A stretch of DNA of 64,000 nt from Hirsutella rhossiliensis. Taxonomy: Eukaryota > Ascomycota > Sordariomycetes > Hypocreales > Ophiocordycipitaceae. The notes under the pieces were generated by a model that ran no database searches, had not been told where the DNA came from, and saw only the letters and a program-made list of their open reading frames with translations. Below are positions 42,145-52,524 of this stretch, in pieces. Position numbers and translations under genes: made by a program. The stretch lies in contig NW_025408667.1 in the NCBI RefSeq assembly GCF_020360975.1, positions 11,532,001 to 11,596,000 of the forward strand, read 5' to 3'. Positions within the stretch are counted from its first letter, which is position 1. Every line of letters starts with the position of its first letter.

Positions 42145-43805
42145 TCAGGCTATGGCATTTCCCGCTACCTCGGACTCCTCATCTTGATCGTCCTGCGACT
42201 CGCTACCTTCGCTGTCCGATCCTTCCAATAACGCTCTCAGTTGGTCGTTTACCGTCCCCACTGCCGCCACAAGTGCGGCCACTCGTGGGGATCCCTTTGT
42301 CGGACAGACGGCAGCCTGATGGCCCGGTCTTTTGCAAACGAAACAGTTCCCCTTAAAGGTACCATCAGACGGCAACGTGGTAGTCGGCGGAGTCGAGGGT
42401 CGCTGGGCCCGTAACTCGGTTTGGGGAGCGAATCGGACTGCCTTTGACCGAGGGAGGCGGATTATTCCTCGGTCTGGGGTCGGTATCCTAGTCTTCGCAA
42501 CCTCCTCTCGGTCCTCCTTCAGTCCCTCTAACGCGTCAACCTGAACAAGATACCGGGCAGTCATCCGGTCACGATATTGAGCAAACGTAAGCTCCTCGTA
42601 CCGCTCGTAGATATCTTGGCTGTTTAGGCGGATCCGACCGGTGAGCTTCTTGTGAAGCTCTGTGATCCGGTCTCGGTCATGGAGTCCTGCTTTTGTCGCA
42701 AGGGTTACGAACTTCGCTGCGAAGTCGATAAAGGACTCCCCTTGTTTCATTTTCAGGCTATCCAGCCGCTGCCTCGCCTCCCACTTGTGGCTCTTGTTAT
42801 CGTAAACTGACCCAAGGAGCTCGAAGATCTGACCCACGGATCTGATCTCCAGGTCGTCCTGTTTCGCGAGGTAGGGCGCTAGGACCTCGTGCGCTTGTCC
42901 CTTGATAAGGGTCGCGATCCACGTAATCCTAGCGAATTCGTCGGGAAAGAAGTAGGCGTTTAATTCCATCTTCCGCTCCACTGCTGCCTTCCAGTCAGCG
43001 TAACGCGGATTCGATCCATTGTCCAAGGGCTCCGGGTCCTTGATCTTGATTGTATTGTGCCGGGTCCGGGCTGTGGACGTAGTCGACGATGGCGCCTGCG
43101 AGGGGGTTCATTCTTCAGACGGGGGAGATGGCGTGAGGTCGTGGGGTGTGTGGTGCTCCTGAGGGGGCCCGGGGGTATCCTGTCGGAGCGCCCCAGAGTC
43201 TTTGATGCCTGCATAGCTCGCCTCGATCGCACGGATCTGGTCCGTGTAATCCATAAGATCTTGCTGGCGAGCTCTAGCCTGACGGCCTAGCTCCTTCTGG
43301 TTCGCGAGGGCTCGTTCGAGGATCTGACGGGCAACCTTCTCTCGGGTGCTGGACCGTTCGACCGTCCAACGAAGTAACTGTAACGCCGCGTTACGTTCGT
43401 TGACTAAGTGTTGCAGTTCCTAGCAAGGCCCTCATGTTTCGCATTCGCGATGACGCTTTTCACCCAGGCCGCGTCTAGGGTCCCGCTCGTGCGGCCTGTC
43501 TTTGCTGTAAAGGGGGTAGGGTTCTCCTGCGCGGCAAGGACGGTGTGTGCGAACTGCTGGACGAGGTCCTGGTCGGAATCCGTAAGGAGGAGCTCGTGCA
43601 AGTCTGTTGTCAGTTTCTGGGGGACCTGGAAGTCGCGGCCCACTCTAGCCGTCTCTTCTAACGGTCTCTGCATTGTCGTTCGTCCCTCAAGTAGGGGATC
43701 AGGTTGTCTCTCGTTCTTCTGACTAGCCATCTGTACTTCGATGCAGTCGTGGTCGTCGGCGGGCCCGTCTAGGCTGGCCGGAGTCTCGCTCGTCGTAGGA
43801 GCCAT
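42145..43805 (-). pseudogene. gag: Gypsy-1 gag, frameshifted
   Basis: ATG at 43805 (MAPTTSETPASLDGP). Frames change at about 43410 and 43000. The main capsid part reads WIATLIKGQAHEVLAPYL and WEARQRLDSLKMKQGESFID, the retrotransposon-gag signature. A CCHC knuckle CFVCKRPGHQAAVC is at about 42310-42350, followed by an acidic tail to the stop at 42145. Forms the particle and binds RNA. Confidence 0.87.
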
Positions 43806-43979
43806 CGTACGCGTACTAGCGGACGGAAGATCAGTTTCTAACTGATATCTTTGGAATCTTCCACGTAGGGTAAGGGTGCCGGGTGTGCGGCGTGACCGGC
43901 GGCAATAACCACTTAGCGCAATTGGCAGAGCAATTAACGCAAATGGGTATTGGGGTCGGTAAGGGCGATCTTAGTATTA

Positions 43980-44247
43980 TGTCACGGCGAGCGAAAGGAC
44001 TGCAGACAAAGCTAGCAAGATACTCTGTAACGAAAGAATACTAAGATGAAGAGGAAAGAAAACCACATAACTCCTAACGCCGTGACCTCCTCATATCCTC
44101 CCTGTCGCTTCGGACCTGGATGACGGGGCTGCCCGTACCTACCGTCGGAGCTGCCCGTGCCCGGAGCTGCCCGTGCCCGCCCACGGGTTCCGTAGTAGTC
44201 CCCAGGTGTGTCACGGTAACCCAGGGGTCCCAGGTAGGGCCCTGACA
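43980..44247 (-). repeat. Gypsy-1 5' LTR (right)
   Basis: 268 bp, same ends as 37660-37929. Differs from it by two G in a G run and one substitution near 44182. Followed outward by CACCA. Confidence 0.93.
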
Positions 44248-44252
44248 CACCA

Positions 44253-44338
44253 CCTAAGGTGGTGCTGATCCCTCCCTATCGGCCGGCTATAGTTAATATA
44301 TAGCCCCCTCCTTTATCTAACTCTACTCCGCTTATACG
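44253..44338. other. Short unique spacer
   Basis: Sequence between Gypsy-1 and the pogo-2 breakpoint, including an AT-rich TAGTTAATATATAG. With the duplicate CACCA it forms CACCACCTAAGGTGGTG, a palindrome at the Gypsy insertion point. No gene. Confidence 0.4.
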
Positions 44339-45054
44339 ACACGAGGCGTAAAAGCATTAAATCGGTTAGCTTCCTGACGTCTCCCACGCTTGTTCTTGAT
44401 GTCCGGATGGCGATTGATGAATTTAGAGACCCAGTTGCGCCCCACTGTCCGCTCGTTGTTCAGTTGCTTCATAAGAGCCTCCACACATGCGCGGATCTGA
44501 CTGTGGGAGGGAGCATAGCCGAGAGACTCTTGGCGGAGGATCCAAGAAACCAAGCGAGCTTCCTGAGACTTACTCAAGAGTTGACGAGGCTGGATCTGAT
44601 CAGCCAGGGCTACCTGGCCTTTGAGTCTGTCGGAAATAGACTGCTGAGGTATGTCATACTTTTGGGCGGCGCGGTACTGCGACAAGCCGTTTTTGACATC
44701 AATTATCGCATTAGCCATAATATCCTCCGTATAAATACTCCGAGGCCGCTTTAAGGTCATTTTGGTCATGTGGTGGAGGAATAACGAGAAGAATCATCGT
44801 CAGGAGGCGGAAGGAGATTAGGGGGTTGGATGGTAATTTCGCGTGCAAGGTACGCACAGGCCACAGACCCTGTACAAACATTCAACCATCGAAAAGTAGA
44901 ATTCAATCAATCCTCTATCTACTCCAAGTGACGGCTTGTGAATATCTTCAAAGCTGGCTGGAATCGGTGTAAGTGAAATTGATGGGTTTTGGTGGGGATA
45001 TTTCCTAATGCGCTACCGAAAGGTGGGTGTTACCGAAAGGGGGGTGGGGCATGG
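44339..45054 (-). mobile_element. pogo-2, 5' half of a pogo element
   Basis: Matches pogo-1 from its outer inverted repeat (45013-45054, ending GGGGCATGG, next to TA at 45055) to the codon for Arg in TPR (ACGCCTCGTG), where homology stops abruptly at about 44339. Encodes the two HTH domains only (44340-44769, MTKMTLKRPRSIYTED to NRFNAFTPR), with no frameshift up to the breakpoint. One Thr codon and a base differ near 44695 relative to pogo-1. Confidence 0.9.
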
Positions 45055-45058
45055 TAGT

Positions 45059-45466
45059 TGTCGCGAAGCAGACTTGATGTTCAATTGATGAACATGTCAC
45101 CTGAACAACAGGTGGCTTGATTTTTCGTGACAGTTATGAGCCCGGGAGGAGGGGCTAACCCCTCCTGTAACTTCCGGTAACTGCGCACGACCACCTAGGC
45201 TAGCGCGCATTCCGACGGAGTCGGTGTTCGAGTCCCGCCTGGCTTCCCCGAAGTGTCTGCCTAGTAGGGGCCCAGGAAGAACAGGGGATCCGCTGTGTAA
45301 AAAGTCCCAAGATGCGAGTGTCTGTTTAGATGCGAAGATTTCGAGCATAAGGGTCCAGGAATCCCGGGATCGTCCCGGCCTCCCTGAGGGGGTGTGTCGC
45401 GAAGCAGACTTGATGTTCAATTTGAACATGTCACCTGAACAACAGGTGGCTTGATTTTTCGTGACA
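45059..45466 (+). mobile_element. TRIM-2, second miniature LTR element (408 bp)
   Basis: Terminal repeats 45059-45132 and 45395-45466 (TGTCGCGAAG to TTTTCGTGACA), primer-binding site GTTATGAGCCCGGG at 45133, purine tract CTGAGGGGGTG before 45395. The interior is nearly identical to TRIM-1, including the B-box-like TGTTCGAGTCC. The terminal repeats differ from each other by small indels in the central palindrome. The flanks are GTAGT and CTACG, so no target duplication is present, unlike TRIM-1. Confidence 0.88.
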
Positions 45467-46140
45467 CTACGATATTGGGTCCGTGTTCTCGCGTCCAAGG
45501 GTTTTTCGGGTGTCCAAGGATTTTCCGGCCAACTTAGTGCTTCGTGGCCCCTAGGCGCCCCGCGCCCCGCGCAGCCAACGGGTAGGCGTAGGCGGAGCTG
45601 GGTTAGCGCGTTGCGGCCAGGATAGTTTCGAAGTTACGACTCTGTTGGCTCGTGGGTATTCGTGCTGTGCACAGGGGTGATGGAGAATACGAATCAAAGG
45701 CGCTAAAGAGCTATGCCTGTGACTGTTGTATTGGTAATCTATGAAGAGAAGAAAAAAGAAGAAGAAGAAGGAGGGGAAGGAGGAGAAGAAGGAAGGGAGG
45801 AAGGAAGGAAGGGAAGAATGAAGGGAGGCGTGTAACTCCGGTCCGAATGTCTTCCGAGACCCTCCCAAAAAGCCTCCTTCTCGCGTATGGCCAATAGAGC
45901 CCATGTCCCCACATAATGAAGTCCTTCGCATCTAGACACTTCTGCAGCCTCAGAAATCTCTGCAGGCTGCCTTTCTGTCTAGCCCGTCGGGGCCCTTAGC
46001 TGTATACCCCTTGTGGTCTTTTTTTTTTATTCATTACGCGTATGCAGCCCGTAGGGCTATGACGCGGCGGGCCTGCGGGCCTAAGGCTCGCGGGCTCGCA
46101 GTAGCTATCTAGCTAGCTTTTGAAGGAAAAACAGAACGAG
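45467..46140. other. Non-coding stretch with purine-rich tract
   Basis: A G/A-only tract with (GAA)n and (GGAA)n runs spans about 45737-45820. T10 is at about 46020. Two short frames on the - strand (Phe/Ser/Leu-rich) are shadows of the purine tract. No gene recognised. Confidence 0.5.
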
Positions 46141-46650
46141 TCTCGCGAAGGAGAGAGCAAAAGCGGGCATAAACGTGGATAAAGGGACTTTTCGAAGGTT
46201 GAGTATCATATGATCAGATGGTATGCGAGAATGCATGTGTTGATTGCTCTCTCTCTCCCGTTCAAGCAGCCCCTTTTATATCCCTCCAAGCTTCTCCCAA
46301 GTTGATATCCCGTTTTCAGGTATAGTATACATTCTATCAGGAAGAGGGCACTTCTTGCCACTTACTGAAGGCCACGTAAGTCATCTACGTCAGCAACATC
46401 AGCTCCATCTCCCCGATCGAATAGCTCTTCTAGCTATGAAATCGATAGTTCAGTCTCTCGAGGTCCCCGAGCCAGTAATAGTTATGCCGGACTCCTCAAA
46501 GGGTCCCCGTTCGAATAGGAGATCCTCCGGACCCTCAGTGGTCTAGGAAGAAGAAACAACAGTCTGCAGACTTCCCTTCTTACCTGGTTTCAAGCTGTAT
46601 TACCTAGAGAGACCTAGAGACCTCAACTCGTTCGGACCTTCTTCTCGACA
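46141..46650 (-). repeat. Copia-2 3' LTR
   Basis: 510 bp, TGTCGAGAAG to TCGCGAGA on the - strand. It is preceded by a purine tract CTAAGGGGTG (46651-46660). Confidence 0.93.
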
Positions 46651-46799
46651 CACCCCTTAGCTATGAGCCGTCCCAACGGGTCAAAGCTACAGCCAAAGGT
46701 TATAGGTCCTCAACGAGGTTACCGTGTAGTCGTGGCCGGAGACCTCCCTAATATTCCTATGCGGTCAAGGGCCTCTCTCTAACCGTCTTACTAGAATCC

Positions 46800-48281
46800 G
46801 GTCTCGTAGGTCTTCCATCCGGGTCTCAAGCTGAAGCCGGGTTTTTAAGTCAACTATTCCAATCATCTCTTGGAATTTCTGTAGTTTCTGACGAGGAGTG
46901 CCTTGGTTAGGCCGTCTGCTTTCATCTGTGCCGTAGGAACCCAACGGACTTGAATTCTTCCTTCTTGAGTCTCTTGGCGTAACCAATGCCGGTGGATATC
47001 AACATGCCGTAATCTCGTTGATAGCTTCGCGTTAGTCTCTGCAAGCAGTCGTATCGTTTGACTATTATCACATTCTAGCTGTAGCGGGTCCGGAATCTGA
47101 AGGTATAAGGACCGTAGCATCCGGCTAAGGAATATAGCTTCTTTGCTGCTTCTGAAATAGCTAGCAATTCAGCCTCGGTGCTAGAAGTAGTGACTGTTGC
47201 TTGTTTCGAAGCTCTCCACGCAATAGATCCGCCAAACAGGGTCATGATATACCCTGAGAGCTCTTTCTGTCGAGGAATTATCGGCAAAGGATGAATCACT
47301 AGAGCAAAGGAATATATCGGCTCTCTTATCGATTGATCCTCCTAGGCGAATTCCAAAGGAACGGGTATTATAGAGGTAAAGAATAACCCGGTCTGCTGCC
47401 TTCTGGTGTGTTTCGTCGGGGTTCTGGTTGTGTCTAACTAGCCGAGAGACCGCAAAGGCGATATCTGGTCTCGTTGAAATAGCAGCAAAGAGGATAGATC
47501 CTACCTTCTGTAGGTACCTATGAATTTCCTGTTCGCTTGCTTGGCTAATAGAAGGAAGTAGCTCTTCTGTTGTCATTGGTGTGTCTGGAAGCTTTGAGGA
47601 AAGTCGGTCCGGTCCTAATAGCTTGTGGGCTATTTTCTCGATATAGGCATCTTGCGTTAGCCAAATCGTCTTCTTAGTCCGGTCCCGAAGGATGTGTATG
47701 CCTAGGAACCAGCGGGGCTCCCCAAGCAATGTCATTTTATATCGTTCTTGCAGTCCTCGCATAGCCTCCATAGCTATTCCTTGATCTTCTTTCTTATAGG
47801 CCCAGACAATATCGTCAACGTAGAAGAAGACAATGACTGCCCCCTTCTTCATCACACAAGGTTCTTGTGGGACCTTTTCGAATCCTAATTCCTCTAGGGA
47901 TCGGGTAAGGTGCTGTTGCCAAAGTAGAGGGGATCTTCGTAGACCGTATAGGGCTTTCCGGAGTAAAAGAATTCTGCCTGGCTTGCAGAATCCGGGAGGC
48001 ATCCTCATAAAGACTACCTCTTCCTCGAGTGGACAGTTAACGAAGGCGTTTACTGCATCCATTTGATCAAGTTCGAGGTCGAATTCTGCTGCAATAGCCA
48101 TGAGTGCCCGGAAAGACATCCCTGCTAGGGTCGTTGCTCGAGTCGGTAGATCCCCCCTTTCCTGCTGGTTGCCGCAGACCACAAGTCGAGCTTTGCACTT
48201 CTGAAGGTACCCATGCTTGTCAGTCTTATAGATAAAGACCCATTTGCAGTATAGAACTTGTTTGCCAGCAGCCCTTTCCAC
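46800..48281 (-). pseudogene. pol: Copia-2 RT and RNase H
   Basis: RT: LYCKWVFIYKTDKHGYLQK, LDQMDAVNAFVNCPL, LYGLRRSPLLWQQHL and catalytic VFFYVDDIVWAYKK (about 47795-47830). RNase H region: STRPDIAFAVSRL, then in another frame SFETSKQATVTTSSTEAELLAISEAAKKLYS-type sequence (about 47160-47215) and RWVPTAQMKADGLTKAL (about 46900). Frameshifts near 47250 and 47100, one break before 48281. Otherwise long and open. Confidence 0.87.
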
Positions 48282-48318
48282 GGAACTTCGATAAAGGACC
48301 CCATCTCTTCGTGCGAGG

Positions 48319-50640
48319 CTAGATGGTCCTTTTGGGCTTTAACGAATTCCTCTTTAAAAGGTGCTTTTCTAGCTGCTTGGTGTTTTCTGGTGGGTCTGGT
48401 AGGTCCTTCTTGTGTACCTTAGTCTTTGGTTTAAATAGTCTTCCAGCAGTAAAGGCTCCATGCACCCCGTCCTCTATAGGAGTAGGATAAAAGTCATTAA
48501 ATCTGTCCAAAATCGGCAGTGGTTTGAGTTCCGGGTCTACCCCTATCATCTGATCAGACGATTCCTTGGTAGACAATGTAGAAAGAGGTCTGTTTGACTC
48601 GTTGATTGATAAAAAGGAAGCTTGCCAGGAGTTGTCAAACCGCCCCACCCCCTTAGGGGTAGCAACCGGAAGAGAGACCAAGAAGCCTGCCTCAGGATCT
48701 TCTTCTGTCAGTGGAGGTGTTATAAGAGAAGCTTCTTCAAGCGCCTTAACCCTCTTATAGTCTTCTTCGTCTGGGTCGGTCTGTTCCTCTTCGTCTTCCT
48801 CGTCTGAGTCTTCGTCGAACACGCTCTCAAGCTCCGATTCTTCGTCAAGGATTTCCTGGTTGATTTTCTGGTCCTCCGGTATCTCAACGCGTTGAATAAG
48901 ATCATTGATGCTAGGAAGCAGCTGCGGCTGCTCGAATTTCCCATCAAAATAGGTAAATTCGTCAAAAATAACATCCCTAGTCGAAATAACCTTTCTTCGT
49001 TGCGGAATCCAGATCCGGAAGATATTAGTCGAATTATATCCAACCAGGTATCCTATATGTGACCGTGGATCAAGCTTCTGCCTCTTTTTCTTGCCTAGCT
49101 GTGCGTTAGAAGTCATAGCGTAGGCCCTACAGCCGTAGGCCTTGAGCTGGGCATGCTGTTGAGGTTGATCCTTCTTCGTAAAGAGCTCAAGAGGTGTTTT
49201 CCAGTCTTCTGACGAATTCGGAGTTGAATTCGTAGTCCTAGGGGCTCGAGGGGTTCGATTCCGTAGATAGCAGGATGCTTCCACGGTCTCTTTCCAAAGG
49301 TCGTGAGGAAGGCCTGCTGCGATCCTCATCTTGCGAGCCCTTTCAATAACAATTCCACCGGACCGTTCTGCCCCTCCGTTTTGGGCTTGTGTATTCGAGG
49401 CTGATTTTTCTGCTGAAATTCCCTTCTTTCGTAGCCACTTCTTAATCTTATTAGTGAATAGCTCTCCGTCAGACCGTACAATTTTCACCGTGTAGTCAAA
49501 ACGAAGCTTCATCCAGCTAACGAAATCTCGAAGTGCGGCTAGGTGGTGCTTTGAATGATAGGTCTTAAGGAAGTAGGGGAAAACCATGCCCGAATATGCG
49601 TCTGTGATGAACATCACACGGACATAGCCCTCGAAATCAGGGTAAGCTCGGTCCAGTCGATCCAAATCTCTTGGCAGGGCTCTTGACGTTCGTCTCGAAT
49701 AGGGGTTCTTCGAGAAACCTGTCGTATTGCCCTCCCTTGAGCACAGTGCTGGCATTCGTAGGTTTTGGGCCTCGAATATGCACTCCTTTTCGTAATCCTA
49801 GCTTATAAAGAGCTAGGGGTCCCGGGTGACCTAGTCTGGCATGCCAAAGGCTAGCTTCTGCTGTCGCTGTCGGTCTTGGGTCCCGGGAGCCTCTTCTTCT
49901 CGGCTTAGAGGCTTGAAAACCCGCTTCTTCAATATCCTCCTTCTGAATAGGCTGGAAATCGAGAACAAACTGGCGATATTTCCGAAATAAAATTGATGCA
50001 TTTTGCATATGAATGAGATGAAGTGGGATGGTTGTCTCTCCAACTAAGCTATGACTGCTTCATCCTTATGTAGGAGGCAGCCAGGTCGGACTATCTAGGT
50101 GATCCGGCCGGTTTACAAGGCAGCCACATACCGATGCCTGCTCACACGGCTGCCTGTTTCACACGGCTGCCTGTTCACACGGCTGCCTGTTCACATGGCT
50201 GCGCGTGCGGCAGCCGGTGTCCTTGATGCTTGGTGCCGTGCCCAACGCCCCAGTGTGCGTAGGGACACGCAAAAACGCATCAAAAATACAAATCGGTCTC
50301 TTGTCTCGGTAGACTAGCCTTGTGGGCTCTGTGAAGGTATCCCAGTAGATTCCTTCGTCTCGAAGAGCCTGAAAAGATACCAGGCTTGCTGAAAATTTCG
50401 GACAATAAGCAACGTTCTTTAATCGTAAAGACCGTAATGACCCGTCTAGGGCCGTGACCGTAACGTTGACTCTGCCGTAACCTTTGATCCGGACTTCTGA
50501 ATCCCCTGTGACTAGGTATTCGTTTCTTGCTTTTCTAAAAGATCGGAATTTCGATAGGTTATTGCAAATATGTAAAGAAGCTGCTGAGTCTAGCAGAGTC
50601 GACTTTCGAAGAGGGTAGTCGTTAGAGGCGGTCGTTTGGC
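48319..50640 (-). pseudogene. pol: Copia-2 protease and integrase, split by the ~290-bp element
   Basis: Protease STLLDSAASLHICNNLSKF (about 50560-50600; the active site reads DSA). After KRPICI the insertion 49994-50282 intervenes, and the frame resumes in register as LFRKYRQFVLDFQPIQ. Integrase: LWHARLGHPGPLALYKLG (about 49830-49850), FITDAYSGMVFPYF, IVRSDGELFTNK and AQNGGAERSGG (about 49360-49620), the catalytic D, D and E. The C-terminal GKKKRQKLDPRSHIGYLVGY motif and a highly acidic linker (about 48770-48870) follow. A one-base shift lies near 49740. Confidence 0.85.
49994..50282. mobile_element. 289-bp TG...CA element, copy 2, in Copia-2
   Basis: Starts TGATGCATTTTGCATATG and ends ACACGCAAAAACGCATCA, the reverse complement of the element at 17121-17411 with few changes. 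Perfect duplication AAAAT (49989-49993, 50283-50287). Excision restores PICI-LFRKYRQ in frame. The tandem CACACGGCTGCCTGTT units lie at about 50142-50205. Confidence 0.88.
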
Positions 50641-50645
50641 TAGCC

Positions 50646-51850
50646 TTAAAGACAAAGGCAGGGTTTGCGTGCCCAACGATTCTTCCGACTATCCGACTCT
50701 TCGGTAGTTGCTAGCCTCCTTCTCATGACGGATTTTTCCACCTTCTTTCTTAAATCTGGGTCTTTTTCAAGGGCCTTTTGCACCCTTTCTTCTATTCGAG
50801 GATTCGAATCACACCATGAGGGGCGTTTATCCTCGAAGAGAGCCCAGCAGTCAGAAAGAACATGACTTATCCGTCCACACGCAGGGCATCGGTTTTTATC
50901 GGTTTTATCGGTTTTCTCAGTGTTTTTGGTTGTGTCAGGTTTCTTCCCCTTTCTCTTCTTTTTCGGTCTTTCTTCAGAAGGGTTGTTTTCATCAGTTTCT
51001 TTATCAGCTAGAAAGCCGGCACCTCTCTTGATTCCTCCTTTCTGCTGGTGCGGCTGTTGCTCTGCAATTTCTCTGATTTTTCTAGCAACAAGCTGAAAGG
51101 TCCAGTGAGTCGAAGAAGGTGGTACTGCTGCCAAAGTAGGCGTGCTTCCTATAGAGTCTGGTCGAAGAGCTTGATAGACCCTATATTGAGCAGTTGCTGC
51201 TTCTTCATCGATTCTTCGGCTATCTTCGTAGAAGATAGTAGCGTATCCGTCGCTAAGAGGTCGGATGACGCTAGCTATATCTCGTAGCCACTGGCCTGTT
51301 AGTGCCTCAGATAGGAAGTAAAGGTCAGCTTCTTCTATAATCTCTTCCCACTTAGTCAGCCAGTCTAGTATGTTAGTCTTAGTACTAGCATGAAGGTGAC
51401 TAGAATACTGCTTCCTAATTCGGTCAGTCATAAAGCCGCGTGAAGGAGCAGTCGATGCTTCCAGCTTCTGCAGCCACTGCCGAAGCGTATCCCCCTCTCG
51501 AAGGGAGGTAAGTTTAGCAGTGCTGATAGACTCCGTAATAGCTGTACGGGCTGCAGTGATTAGCTTAGTCTCGTAAAGGTATTCCCTACGCCTGCTTTCA
51601 TAGTCAGCAGTAGCAACAGAATAAGCTCTCTGATTTATGGAGTTAAGGTCGACGTAGTGGGTAGCTTCTTCAGCAAAGTCAGTGAAGCTAGGTCGGTTAG
51701 GGGGGCTCCAGAGCATTTGATCCGTCTCGAAAGATCAACTTGTGGATAGTTCTATCCACACGGGCTCTAATCTCCTTAACCCAACGGTCCCAGTCCTGGG
51801 GCTCCGTTAGAATCGTTCGCTTCGTCGTAGCCATAGCCGAGGTCTTCGAC
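50646..51850 (-). pseudogene. gag: Copia-2 gag
   Basis: Starts about 51851 (MSKTSAMATTKRTILTEPQD; an upstream ATG at 51939 is also possible). After RTIHKLIF a one-base shift leads into the long frame with LWSPPNRPSFTDFAEEATHY, LREGDTLRQWLQKLE and ILDWLTKWEEIIEEAD. A lysine-rich stretch (ERPKKKRKGKKPD) precedes the CCHC-like knuckle CPACGRISHVLSDCW (about 50840-50885). Confidence 0.85.
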
Positions 51851-51985
51851 ATCTTCAACTGCCGTAGAGGGGGCCGAAAAGGTGGCGAAGATAAGCCGAG
51901 GTGGTGTGAAGCGTGCGGGGAAGAGGGGTTCTTTCTCAAGGTTGCAACTTTGCCACCGGAAGTTACAGAAACAGTTCTGTTTCTC

Positions 51986-51998
51986 CCGGGCTCATAAC
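51986..51998 (-). promoter_or_regulatory. Copia-2 primer-binding site
   Basis: GTTATGAGCCCGG on the - strand, directly after the 5' LTR (51999-52505). Identical to the Copia-1 site. Confidence 0.78.
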
Positions 51999-52505
51999 TC
52001 TCGCGAAGGAGAGAGCAAAAGCGGGCATAAACGTGGATAAAGGGACTTTTCGAAGGTTGAGTATCATATGATCAGATGGTATGCGAGAATGCATGTGTTG
52101 ATTGCTCTCTCTCTCCCGTTCAAGCAGCCCCTTTTATCCTCAAGCTTCTCCCAAGTTGATATCCCGTTTTCAGGTATAGTATACATTCTATCAGGAAGAG
52201 GGCACTTCTTGCCACTTACTGAAGGCCACGTAAGTCATCTACGTCAGCAACATCAGCTCCATCTCCCCGATCGAATAGCTCTTCTAGCTATGAAATCGAT
52301 AGTTCAGTCTCTCGAGGTCCCCGAGCCAGTAATAGTTATGCCGGACTCCTCAAAGGGTCCCCGTTCGAATAGGAGATCCTCCGGACCCCTCAGTGGTCTA
52401 GGAAGAAGAAACAACAGTCTGCAGACTTCCCTTCTTACCTGGTTTCAAGCTGTATTACCTAGAGAGACCTAGAGACCTCAACTCGTTCGGACCTTCTTCT
52501 CGACA
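51999..52505 (-). repeat. Copia-2 5' LTR
   Basis: 507 bp, same ends as 46141-46650. A short deletion lies near 52135 relative to the other LTR. Confidence 0.93.
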
Positions 52506-52524
52506 ACGAGAGGCCAGTGTTTTG

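Larger units (their letters stand above)
31746..44247 (-). mobile_element. Gypsy-1 chromodomain LTR retrotransposon with LINE-C nested in its left LTR
   Basis: LTRs 37660-37929 (left, with its first 11 bases repeated at 31746-31756) and 43980-44247 (right). Target duplication CACCA at 31741-31745 and 44248-44252 proves that 31746 is the original outer boundary and that LINE-C (31757-37658) jumped into the LTR afterwards. On the - strand it encodes gag, protease, RT, RNase H, integrase and a chromodomain, the order of Ty3/gypsy chromoviruses (MAGGY-like). Without the LINE it is about 6.6 kb. The LTRs differ by about three positions. Confidence 0.93.
46141..52505 (-). mobile_element. Copia-2, full-length Ty1/copia retrotransposon
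   Basis: LTRs 46141-46650 and 51999-52505 with perfect duplication ACGAG (46136-46140, 52506-52510). On the - strand: LTR, primer-binding site, gag, protease, integrase, RT, RNase H, purine tract, LTR. The LTRs differ by a 5-bp and a 1-bp indel only. It carries a ~290-bp element at 49994-50282. The solo LTR at 7995-8518 belongs to the same family. Protein identity to Copia-1 is low, so it is a separate family. Confidence 0.93.

Noticed and set aside
45551..45939. Phe/Leu/Ser-rich - strand frames
   Set aside because: They are translations of a purine-rich simple-sequence tract.
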